NCBI GenBank assembly: GCA_019187185.1
Contig: JABAQU010000019.1
Location: 13,911 to 77,910, forward strand
Source of the DNA: Steroidobacteraceae bacterium
GTDB taxonomy: Bacteria; Pseudomonadota; Gammaproteobacteria; Steroidobacterales; Steroidobacteraceae
Length of the DNA stretch: 64,000 bases
Direction: 5' to 3'
Position numbers and translations under genes: made by a program
The notes under the pieces: model-generated
Databases searched by the model: none
What the model was told of the DNA's origin: nothing
What the model saw: the letters and a program-made list of their open reading frames with translations, nothing else
Shown here: piece by piece, positions 53,501 to 62,485 of the stretch
Layout: each line of letters begins with the position of its first letter
How positions within the stretch are numbered: the first letter of the stretch is position 1

Positions 53501-54627
53501 GGGCGTCGGCCCGGACGCGCGAGGTCCCAGAAGAGCGCATCGAGCGCGAGGCGAATGCCGGGGTCCGCATGCCAGTCGTACCGGCGGTCCCAGCGCACGA
53601 GCGGCTCGACCGACCAGTAGAGCCAGGGGTTCCACGTGGGCCGCTTGTAGAACCACGAGGCCTCGTAGTAAGTCGCACCGTGCAGGTCGGCGCCGGCTGC
53701 GTGGAGCCGCAGGCCGTGGCCGCGGCCGATGTCGGTGGCGCGCAGGTACGAGCCGTAGCGCTCCGGCACGATCAGCTCGTGGGCCCGCGCGAAGACGACG
53801 GACTGTGACCATTCCGTGCGGTCGCGATCGTCGCGCCACTTCACGTAGCTCGAAGTACGGAAGAATCGCTGGCCGGACCAGCGATCGAAGGTCATCGCGG
53901 CCGCGTAGCCCACGCTTTCGTCCGTTTCGGCGAACAGCTTCGCGAAAGGATAGAAATCCCAGCGCCCGAGCGCGTACTGGCGCGCCCATTTCAGCGACAT
54001 GAAGGCGACCGGCGGCAGGTCGCCTTTCACGCCGATATCGAAGTTCAGGTACTTCTCGAGTTCATAGCGCAATCCGGCGCGCACCGTGGAACGGTCGTTC
54101 GGGTCGCGTGGCCCCTCGTCGAGCTCATCGCTCGTGACGAAGATGCGCAGGCGCCGCTCGATGTTCGGCAGGCGCAGCGTGAGGTCGAACGCGAGGTTCA
54201 GGTCGAGGTCCGTGCCGTCCGGGTGATCGATGGCTTCGGCGCCGAGACCGACCCGGAACGGCGCGGCCGGGACCGGCAGGAGTGTCGTGCCCCGCCGTGC
54301 AAACCGCCGGTCCGTCGCTTCGACGAACTGCTGCATCCTCGCGTAAGCGCGATCGTGCAGCTCGTCGAGCCGCTCGCGGGCATCGAGCGGTGCCTGCGCT
54401 TCGGCGCTGCGGGCGAGCACCTCGCCCGTCGAGGCCTCGCTCGGCCGCTGCCTCGCGTGGTGCTCCCGGTGGTTGGCTGCGGCGACCGCTTCCGTGGTGG
54501 TCATCGATCGCGGCTGCGGCGCGACGATCGGCGGACCATCGCGCGCCGTCGTCGCACAGCCGGCGAGCACCACGAGGGCGCTCGCGAGGAGCGGCAGGAA
54601 GCGCAGGCGCGCGGCGCGGCAGGTCAT
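53497..54627 (-). CDS. Orphan outer-membrane-type lipoprotein
   Basis: 376 residues. Signal with lipobox VLAGC (Cys24). A helical segment (about 40-110) is followed by a beta-rich region with many amphipathic strands: DLDLNLAFDLTLRLPNIERR, TVRAGLRYELEKYLNFDIGV, SQSVVFARAHELIVPERYGS, and Trp/Tyr-rich ends (YYEASWFYKRPTWNPWLYWS). This suggests an outer-membrane barrel or barrel-like fold behind a lipid anchor; no family is named. It is translationally coupled to trmB by GTGA. ATG 54627 lies eight bases past a TATGCT hexamer and lacks a Shine-Dalgarno sequence. Confidence 0.8.
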   Translation of the reverse strand: MTCRAARLRFLPLLASALVVLAGCATTARDGPPIVAPQPRSMTTTEAVAAANHREHHARQRPSEASTGEVLARSAEAQAPLDARERLDELHDRAYARMQQFVEATDRRFARRGTTLLPVPAAPFRVGLGAEAIDHPDGTDLDLNLAFDLTLRLPNIERRLRIFVTSDELDEGPRDPNDRSTVRAGLRYELEKYLNFDIGVKGDLPPVAFMSLKWARQYALGRWDFYPFAKLFAETDESVGYAAAMTFDRWSGQRFFRTSSYVKWRDDRDRTEWSQSVVFARAHELIVPERYGSYLRATDIGRGHGLRLHAAGADLHGATYYEASWFYKRPTWNPWLYWSVEPLVRWDRRYDWHADPGIRLALDALFWDLARPGRRP

Positions 54628-54723
54628 GCGCGCATAGCATACGGGCACGCCGCCGCGAATGCTGTCGCGGGTTCACATGTGGCAAAGTGCACGTCCCGTG
54701 CCGTCGCGAGAACCGGGGGGGTC

Positions 54724-56019
54724 TTGAACCGGCTGCGCTCGATCTTCGGAGGTTCGGTCGGCAACCTGGTCGAGTGGTACGACTGGTATGTCTATGCCGC
54801 CTTTGCGCTGTACTTCGCGCACGCATTCTTCCCGCAGGGCGACCAGACCGCGCAACTGCTGAACGCCGCGGCGGTGTTCGCGATCGGCTTTCTCGTGCGC
54901 CCGCTCGGCGGCTGGCTCTTCGGCCGTCTCGCCGATCGGCGTGGCCGCCGCTACGCGCTGTCGGTCTCGGTGATGCTGATGTGCGCCGGGTCGCTGCTGA
55001 TCGCGGTCACGCCGGGTTACGCGACGATCGGGGTCGCTGCGCCCGTCGTTCTCGTGCTGGCACGGCTGCTGCAGGGGCTCAGCGTCGGGGGCGAGTACGG
55101 CACGAGCGCCACCTATCTCGCGGAGATCGCGACGCGCGAGCACCGCGGCTTCTACGCGAGCTTCCAGTACGTGACGCTGATCATGGGCCAGTTGATCGCG
55201 CTCGCAGTGCTCCTGCTGCTGCAGTTCGTGTTCCTGACAGCCGCGCAGCTCGAGGCCTGGGGTTGGCGCATTCCGTTCGCGATCGGTGCCGCCTGCGCGC
55301 TCGTCGCGCTGTGGCTGCGGCGCGGCATCGACGAAACCGAATCCTTCACCCGCCAGGCGACGCCGCCGGGCCGCGCCGGCGCGTTGCGGCTGCTCGCGGC
55401 CTATCCGCGCGAGGTCGCGATCGTCGTCGGTCTCACGATGGGCGGCACCGTCGCCTTCTATACCTACACGACGTACATGCAGAAGTTCCTGGTCAATACG
55501 GCGGGACTGACCCGCGCGGAATCCTCGCTGGTGTCCGCCGCGACCCTGTTCATCTTCATGTGCCTGCAGCCGCTCTTTGGTGCACTGTCGGACCGTATCG
55601 GGCGCCGGCCGCTGCTGCTCGCCTTCGGCGTGCTCGGCGTCGCGCTGACCGTGCCGCTGCTCGACGCGCTCGGGCGCGCGCAATCCGCTGCACAGGCGTT
55701 CTGGCTCATCCTGGCGGCGCTCGTGATCGTTTCCGGCTACACGTCGATCAACGCGGTCGTGAAGGCAGAGCTCTTTCCGGTCGGCATCCGCGCGCTCGGT
55801 GTCGGCCTGCCTTACGCGCTCGCGGTCTCGCTCTTCGGCGGCACGGCGGAGTACATCGCGCTCTGGTTCAAGTCGGTCGGGCGCGAGTCCGGCTACTACT
55901 GGTACGTCACGGGCTGCATCGCCTGCTCGCTCGCCGTGTACGGCGCGATGCGCGAGACGCGCTCGACCTCGCGCATCGACCGCGATCAGGGCGCGAGCAT
56001 GGAGAGGATGCGGTCGTAG
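54724..56019 (+). CDS. MHS-family MFS transporter (KgtP/ProP-like)
   Basis: 431 residues with twelve helices. The metabolite:H+ symporter signatures are present: GGSVGNLVEWYDWYVYAAFA, FLVRPLGGWLFGRLADRRGR (loop 2-3 motif) and LLQGLSVGGEYGTSATYLAE. Relatives import alpha-ketoglutarate, citrate or osmolytes with protons; the substrate is not determinable. TTG at 54724 follows a six-G run that could act as Shine-Dalgarno sequence; GTG 54679 is the other candidate. The 3' end overlaps the convergent rhomboid gene by 34 bases. Confidence 0.9.
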   Translation: MNRLRSIFGGSVGNLVEWYDWYVYAAFALYFAHAFFPQGDQTAQLLNAAAVFAIGFLVRPLGGWLFGRLADRRGRRYALSVSVMLMCAGSLLIAVTPGYATIGVAAPVVLVLARLLQGLSVGGEYGTSATYLAEIATREHRGFYASFQYVTLIMGQLIALAVLLLLQFVFLTAAQLEAWGWRIPFAIGAACALVALWLRRGIDETESFTRQATPPGRAGALRLLAAYPREVAIVVGLTMGGTVAFYTYTTYMQKFLVNTAGLTRAESSLVSAATLFIFMCLQPLFGALSDRIGRRPLLLAFGVLGVALTVPLLDALGRAQSAAQAFWLILAALVIVSGYTSINAVVKAELFPVGIRALGVGLPYALAVSLFGGTAEYIALWFKSVGRESGYYWYVTGCIACSLAVYGAMRETRSTSRIDRDQGASMERMRS

Positions 56020-56591
56020 GCCTGCGGGTGCACGAGCGCGACGAACGCGAGGCCGGCGAGCGCGCCGGCGAAGTGGGCGTCGTGGTTGATGCGGCCCCGG
56101 GCCTGCTTCGACGACCACCAGGTGTAGGCGAGATAGCCGACCGCGAACAGCGGCGCCGGGATCGGCACCGGGATCGGCAGGATGAAGATGCTCGCCGAGG
56201 GGTTGTACACGATCGATGCGAACAGCACGGCGCTGATCGCGCCCGAGGCGCCGAGCGTCGCGTAATCGGGGTTGTCGCGATGCTTCCACCAGGTGCCGAA
56301 CTGGCTCGCGGCGAGGCCGGTGAAATACAGCACGAGGAAGAGCCGCGTGCCGATGCGCCGCTCGAGCGGAATGCCGAAGAACCAGAACGTGATCGAGTTG
56401 AAGAGCAGGTGCGCCAGGTCGGCGTGCACGAAGGCCGCGAGCAGTGCGGTCGAATACTCGCGCTTCCGCAGATACCAGTAGGGCCGGAAGAGACAGCGCG
56501 TGACGAAGGTCTGCGACCCGAAAAGGCCGATGAGGCTCAGGCCGAGGATCGATGCGAGCAGGCTGGCCGCACCCGGCCCGATGCCGCTCAT
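55986..56591 (-). CDS. Rhomboid family intramembrane serine protease
   Basis: 201 residues with six hydrophobic segments. The HADLAHLLFNSITFWFFGIP region carries the conserved His/Asn in helix 2, the catalytic serine is in TLGASGAISAV, and the catalytic histidine in HDAHFAGALAGL. It cleaves membrane-spanning substrates. The ATG shares ATGA with the stop of the M24 peptidase gene (56588-56591), so the two proteases are cotranslated. A proline-rich loop (LPIPVPIPAPLF) lies between helices 4 and 5. Confidence 0.92.
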   Translation of the reverse strand: MSGIGPGAASLLASILGLSLIGLFGSQTFVTRCLFRPYWYLRKREYSTALLAAFVHADLAHLLFNSITFWFFGIPLERRIGTRLFLVLYFTGLAASQFGTWWKHRDNPDYATLGASGAISAVLFASIVYNPSASIFILPIPVPIPAPLFAVGYLAYTWWSSKQARGRINHDAHFAGALAGLAFVALVHPQAYDRILSMLAP

Positions 56592-57841
56592 GCGAACGGG
56601 GCGTCGATCGAGGACGGCGGTACCGAGAACCAGCGCGGGCCCGCGGCGGTCATGTAAATGCAGTCCTCGAGCCGCACGCCGTAGCGGCCGGGAATGTAGA
56701 TACCCGGTTCGTCCGAGAAGCACATGCCCGGCGCGAGCGGGGTCGTCTCGCCGTGCACGAGGTTCACGGGCTCGTGGCCGTCGAGACCGATGCCGTGCCC
56801 GGTGCGGTGCGAGGTGCCGGGCAGCTTGTAGCCGGGTCCGTAGCCCGCCGCGACATAGGCTGCGCGTACCGCATCGTCGAGCTCGCCTGCCGGCGTACCG
56901 ACTTTCGCCGCATCGAACGCGATCTGCTGGCCGCGCCGCACGAGATCCCACACGGCGCGCTGCCCGCGCGTCGCCTCGCCGAACACGAGCGTGCGCGAGA
57001 TGTCGGACTGGTAGCCCTCGACCGTGCAGCCGCAGTCCATCAGCACGATCTCGCCGTCACGCACCTCCTGCGGTTTGCCGGAACCGTGCGGATACGCGCT
57101 CGCCTCGCCGAGCAGGATCAGCGTGAACCCGGGCGTCGCGCCGCGTGCGGCCATCGCCCCCGACATGATGCGGCCGATGTCCTTCGGCGTCATGCCGCGC
57201 GCAATCTGCGGACCGGTCTCGCGATAGGCCGCGATCGTGATGTCGCTCGCGGCCTGCATCAGCGCGAGTTCCGCGGGCGATTTAACGACGCGGCAGGCGC
57301 GCACGATCCCGGCGTCGTCGCGCGTCGCGATGCCGAGTTTCGCGAGGGCATCGAACGCGAAGAAGCGCACGGTCTGCTCGACTCCCACCGGCCGGGCACC
57401 GAGCTTGCGCGCGCGCAACCAGTCGGCGATCAGTGCATGCGGGCTCTCGTGCTCGTTCCACACGCGCACGTCGGCGGGCACGCCGAGCGTTTCACGCACC
57501 GAGGGTTCCTCGAACGCCGGGGTGACGACGAGCGCGTCGCCCTCGACCGGAATCACCGCGGCGGTGAGCCGCTCGCTGCGCCACCACTGCACGCCGGTGA
57601 AGTAGACGAGCGAGCTGCCGGCCTCGACGAGAATCGCCCCGAGTCCTGCCGCGCGCATCATCGCCTGCGCCTTCGCGATCCGCTGCAGGCGCTCGGCGGC
57701 GCCGATCGGCGGCGGCAACGTGATCGCCTTCGCGGTCGCGCTGCCCGCCGCGCTGTTCGCGCCGGCGGCCGGAGGGCCGAGTGCGTACAGGCCCGCGGTG
57801 GCCGCGGACATCCCAAGAAATGCGCGCCTTCCCGTCATCAT
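56588..57841 (-). CDS. M24 family Xaa-Pro peptidase, Tat-exported
   Basis: 417 residues. The N-terminus TGRRAFLGMSAATAGLYALG is a twin-arginine signal, unusual for an M24 enzyme. A creatinase-like N-terminal domain (about 45-180) precedes the pita-bread catalytic domain with all five metal ligands: MDCGCTVEGYQSDISRT (two Asp), TSHRTGHGIGLDGHE (His), SDEPGIYIPGRYGVRLED (two Glu). It removes residues ahead of proline in the periplasm. Coupled to the rhomboid gene. Confidence 0.92.
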   Translation of the reverse strand: MMTGRRAFLGMSAATAGLYALGPPAAGANSAAGSATAKAITLPPPIGAAERLQRIAKAQAMMRAAGLGAILVEAGSSLVYFTGVQWWRSERLTAAVIPVEGDALVVTPAFEEPSVRETLGVPADVRVWNEHESPHALIADWLRARKLGARPVGVEQTVRFFAFDALAKLGIATRDDAGIVRACRVVKSPAELALMQAASDITIAAYRETGPQIARGMTPKDIGRIMSGAMAARGATPGFTLILLGEASAYPHGSGKPQEVRDGEIVLMDCGCTVEGYQSDISRTLVFGEATRGQRAVWDLVRRGQQIAFDAAKVGTPAGELDDAVRAAYVAAGYGPGYKLPGTSHRTGHGIGLDGHEPVNLVHGETTPLAPGMCFSDEPGIYIPGRYGVRLEDCIYMTAAGPRWFSVPPSSIDAPFA

Positions 57842-57936
57842 GGCCGCTATCTTGAACGTACGCGGAACCCGCGTCGATGGCTGCGACGATGTGCGGCGAG
57901 CTCGACGAGAATCGAATTCCCGCCTAGCATGCCGCC

Positions 57937-58107
57937 ATGGACGTCGTCGCCAGTACCACGCTCGCGATCGCCTTCACCGGACTGTTCGGCCTCGTCGTCG
58001 GCTTCAGCTGCCGCGCGCGCCCGTACGGCCCCTATGTGATGTGGGCCGGCGCCATGTGCATGCTCGGCGTGATCGTGTATCACATCGTCAGGACCGTGCA
58101 ATCCTAG
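57937..58107 (+). CDS. Small two-helix membrane protein (56 aa)
   Basis: 56 residues: a short N-terminus, a first hydrophobic segment (TLAIAFTGLFGLVVGFS), a basic turn (CRARPYGPY), and a second (VMWAGAMCMLGVIVYHIV) ending VRTVQS. Codon use matches neighbours and the two-helix hairpin is unlikely by chance, although it is too short for usual gene calls. TAGCAT (57925-57930) ends six bases before the ATG, the leaderless pattern. It lies between the divergent M24 gene and the convergent gdhA. Function unknown. Confidence 0.65.
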   Translation: MDVVASTTLAIAFTGLFGLVVGFSCRARPYGPYVMWAGAMCMLGVIVYHIVRTVQS

Positions 58108-58147
58108 TCGGCACGCGCCGGCGCCGCCCGCCACGGCTCCGCGGGTT

Positions 58148-59590
<1,443 letters not shown>

Positions 59591-60058
59591 TTACCAGTCC
59601 GACGGGTCGCGGCTCGTGCGCCGCTCGCGCACGAGCGTGATGCGCCACAGCTGCTCGTCACGCAGCCAGTGCCAGGTGCGTGCGCGGTGGCGGCCGTCAC
59701 GCGACAGCTGGATCATCTCGGTGACCTGGTTGCCGGGATCGGCCGTGAATCCGAAGCGCATGAAAAGTGTCTGCGGCTCGATCGCCCGGATCTCGCCGCG
59801 GATGCGCCCGTCGTCGATCAGCAGCCGGTCGCCGTGCGCGGTGCCGGTGTAGACGAGCTCGCTCGTGCGGCCGTCGTCCCAGCGGTAGCGGCTCGTCTGG
59901 CGATAGGCGATCGGACCCCCGTCGGGGCACTCGACCCTGATGCGAAACGCGTAGCTCTCCTGCACCGAGCGGTCGGCCGGGTCGACATGCGTGTAGTCGC
60001 CTTCCCAGACACCCACATGCTGGCGCAGCAGGGCGAGGGTCGGGTTGGACACGCTCAC
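59591..60058 (-). CDS. DUF3598-like lipocalin-fold protein
   Basis: 155 residues. The sequence NPTLALLRQHVGVWEGDYTH, SYAFRIRVECPDGGPIAYRQ and YRWDDGRTSELVYTGT has the repeated beta-strand layout of DUF3598, a lipocalin-like family that may bind small hydrophobic ligands. It has no signal peptide. GTG at 60058 shares GTGA with the LysR stop, so it is made with that regulator although their functions are not obviously related. Confidence 0.72.
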   Translation of the reverse strand: MSVSNPTLALLRQHVGVWEGDYTHVDPADRSVQESYAFRIRVECPDGGPIAYRQTSRYRWDDGRTSELVYTGTAHGDRLLIDDGRIRGEIRAIEPQTLFMRFGFTADPGNQVTEMIQLSRDGRHRARTWHWLRDEQLWRITLVRERRTSRDPSDW

Positions 60059-61023
60059 GCGGCGTCCGCGCCCGTGCGAGCCTCCGCGCACTTGCCGTGC
60101 GGGCAGATCTCTTCCATGTACTGCATGTCGAAATTGAGGCGCTCGACCAGGTAGTCGATGAACGCGCGCACCTTCGGCGACTTGCCCTGGCCGCGCGGGA
60201 ACACGGCGTGCAGGTCGATCGTGGGCCCTTCCCAGCCCGGGAGCACGCGCTGCACGCGCCCGTGGGCCGCTTCGCGCTTGATCATGACGTCGGCGGTCAG
60301 CATCAATCCTTCACCGGCGAGCAACGCGCCGCGCAGCGCCCCCGGGTCGTTGGCGACGAACACCGGTTCGATCCGATAGTCGACGAGGCCCGTGCCGTCA
60401 TTGAGCGGCCACACGAAGTTGTTGCCGTTGTGGTTGTACTTGCGCATCGCGAAGGTGCGATGGCGCGTGAGTTCGTCGGGATGCTTCGGCTCGCCGTGCT
60501 CGGCGAGGTAGACCGGGCTCGCGTACACCTGCGTGCGCAATGTCGACAGGCGCCGCGCGACCAGCCCCGGGTCGGCGATCCGGCCAAAGCGCAGCGCGAC
60601 GTCGATCTCCTTGTCGATGAGATCGAGCGGCTCGTCGGTGAGCTCCATCTCGACGCGCACTTCCGGGTAATGCAGGTGGAACTCGCCGAGAAGTGGAGCG
60701 ACCCACTCGGCGCCAAACGAGTACGAGGTCGTGAGCCTCAGCCAGCCGCGGGGCCCGCTCTGCAGCTGGCCGACCGCGCTCTCGGCTTCGTCGAGCACGC
60801 GCGCGATGTGCTGGCTGTGCTCGAAATAGATGTTGCCGGCCTCGGTGAGGCCGAGCTTGCGTGTCGTGCGATGCATGAGCTGCGCGCCGAGTCGCGCCTC
60901 GAGTTCCTGCACCTTGCGGCTCACGGTCGTCTTCGGCAGGCGCAGCGCGCGTGCCGCGGCGACGAAGCTGCCGTGCTCGACGACTTTGACGAAGACCAGC
61001 GTGTCGTTCAGGTCGCGTGACAT
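60055..61023 (-). CDS. LysR family transcriptional regulator
   Basis: 322 residues. The N-terminal winged helix has FVKVVEHGSFVAAARALRLP and KTTVSRKVQELEARLGAQLM. The substrate-binding domain follows (about 90-300: LRLTTSYSFGAEWVAPLLGE, EIDVALRFGRIADPGLVARR). It is divergent from an RND efflux operon with a 143-base gap holding an inverted repeat, the standard layout for a regulator of its neighbour. The C-terminus has an extra CPHGKC segment after the usual end. ATG at 61023. Confidence 0.92.
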   Translation of the reverse strand: MSRDLNDTLVFVKVVEHGSFVAAARALRLPKTTVSRKVQELEARLGAQLMHRTTRKLGLTEAGNIYFEHSQHIARVLDEAESAVGQLQSGPRGWLRLTTSYSFGAEWVAPLLGEFHLHYPEVRVEMELTDEPLDLIDKEIDVALRFGRIADPGLVARRLSTLRTQVYASPVYLAEHGEPKHPDELTRHRTFAMRKYNHNGNNFVWPLNDGTGLVDYRIEPVFVANDPGALRGALLAGEGLMLTADVMIKREAAHGRVQRVLPGWEGPTIDLHAVFPRGQGKSPKVRAFIDYLVERLNFDMQYMEEICPHGKCAEARTGADAA

Positions 61024-61038
61024 AAGGCCCCCGGGGCC

Positions 61039-61058
61039 AACGGGCTAATTGGCCCGTT
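61039..61058. promoter_or_regulatory. Perfect inverted repeat between lysR and the RND operon
   Basis: AACGGGC (61039-61045), TAATTG, GCCCGTT (61052-61058): 7-bp arms around a 6-base centre. It is 16 bases from the LysR start and beside an AT-rich island (61064-61076, GATAATTATTTCC) that could hold promoters for both directions. A LysR or TetR-type operator is possible. Confidence 0.5.
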
Positions 61059-61166
61059 GTCGGGATAATTATTTCCAGAAATGCCGGCTAATCAAGTCGC
61101 GCAGGGGGCTCTATCGTTCGCACCCGGAGCTTTCCCAGTGGGGGCTTCCGCAATGGAGAGCGACAA

Positions 61167-62477
61167 ATGGAAACGAATCAGCGGCTTGGCGTGTCCGGCC
61201 CGGGAGCCACTGGCGACTATCCCGATCACGGGAGGGACCGGCCCATATACGGGACAATTGAGCGGGCGCGCCGGCACCTTCTGCGGTATGGCTTCGGGGC
61301 GGCGGCGCTCGTGGCGGCGGCGGCAGTCATCTCCCTCGCAGCCGGCGGCAGCGAAGCCCCGGGACGCTTGCCTGCGAGCCCACCGGCGCCACAGGTCAGT
61401 GTGGCGCAAGTGATCTCGCGACAGGTGACCCCGTGGGACGAGTTCACGGGGCACGTCGAGGCGGTGCAGAGCGTCGACCTGCGGCCACGCGTCACGGGGT
61501 ATGTCGAGCGCGTCGCATTCCGGGAAGGGCAGATGGTGCGGCGGGGAGACCTGCTGTTCGTCATCGACGCGCGCAGCTATCGCGCCGAGCATGAACGCGC
61601 GGCGGCCGAACTTGCGCGTGCGCAGAGCGAAGCGGCGCTCGCCCGCAGCCAGGATGCACGCACACAGGCGCTCGTCGCGGCGAAGGCAGCGTCGCGCGAG
61701 GAGGCAGATGCGCGTCACGCGGCCCTCGCACAGTCGCTGGCGGCAGTGCGTGCGGCGCAGGCGGCTGCGACGCGGGCGCGCCTCGACCTCGGCTTCACCG
61801 AAGTGCGTTCACCGATCGACGGCCGTGCGGGTCGCGCGCTGCTGACGGTCGGCAATCTCGCGCAGGCTGACGCGACCGTGCTCACGACAGTCGTGTCGGT
61901 CGACCCCGTGCACGTGTACTTCGAGGGCGACGAGCAGGCGTACCTGCGCTACCTCGATACCGCAGACAGCGGACGGCGTGCGGCGGTCGGCAGTCCGGTG
62001 CGCATCGGTCTCGCCGACGAGACGGGCTACCCGCATGCAGGCACGCTCGATTTCATCGACAACCAGGTCGACCCGCGCACCGGCACGATCCGGGCGCGCG
62101 CGGTCGTGGCGAATCCCGATCACACGTTGACTCCCGGCCTCTTCGCCCGCGTGCAGATGGCAGGCGGTGGCGCCGAGTCCGCACTGCTGGTCGACGAGAA
62201 GTCCGTGCTCACGGACCAGGATCGCAAGTACGTCTATGTGCTCGGCCCGCACAATGTCGCGGTACGCAAGGACATCGAACTCGGCCGCCGTGTCGATGGC
62301 CTGCGCATCGTGCGCGCGGGTCTCGCACCGGGCGACATCGTGATCGTGCAGGGCGTGCAGAAAGTGTTCTTCGCCGGCATGCCGGTCGCGCCGACCGTCG
62401 TCGCGATGGGCGCGTCGCCGTCCGGGCAGCGCGTCGCGACGGGCGCCGGCGTGGGCGCGGGCGCAGGCGTGAACTGA
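61167..62477 (+). CDS. RND efflux periplasmic adaptor (membrane fusion protein)
   Basis: 436 residues. Near residue 40-60 is one hydrophobic segment (GFGAAALVAAAAVISLAAGG) without a lipobox, so it is anchored by a helix. The AcrA/HlyD-type layout follows: lipoyl half (GHVEAVQSVDLRPRVTGYVE), alpha-helical hairpin (RAEHERAAAELARAQSEAAL), second lipoyl half (RSPIDGRAGRALLTVGNLAQ), beta-barrel and membrane-proximal domain. It bridges the pump to an outer-membrane channel, which is not in this window. GGAG lies about eight bases before the ATG. The pump gene starts eight bases after its stop. Confidence 0.93.
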   Translation: METNQRLGVSGPGATGDYPDHGRDRPIYGTIERARRHLLRYGFGAAALVAAAAVISLAAGGSEAPGRLPASPPAPQVSVAQVISRQVTPWDEFTGHVEAVQSVDLRPRVTGYVERVAFREGQMVRRGDLLFVIDARSYRAEHERAAAELARAQSEAALARSQDARTQALVAAKAASREEADARHAALAQSLAAVRAAQAAATRARLDLGFTEVRSPIDGRAGRALLTVGNLAQADATVLTTVVSVDPVHVYFEGDEQAYLRYLDTADSGRRAAVGSPVRIGLADETGYPHAGTLDFIDNQVDPRTGTIRARAVVANPDHTLTPGLFARVQMAGGGAESALLVDEKSVLTDQDRKYVYVLGPHNVAVRKDIELGRRVDGLRIVRAGLAPGDIVIVQGVQKVFFAGMPVAPTVVAMGASPSGQRVATGAGVGAGAGVN

Positions 62478-62485
62478 GGAGCCGG

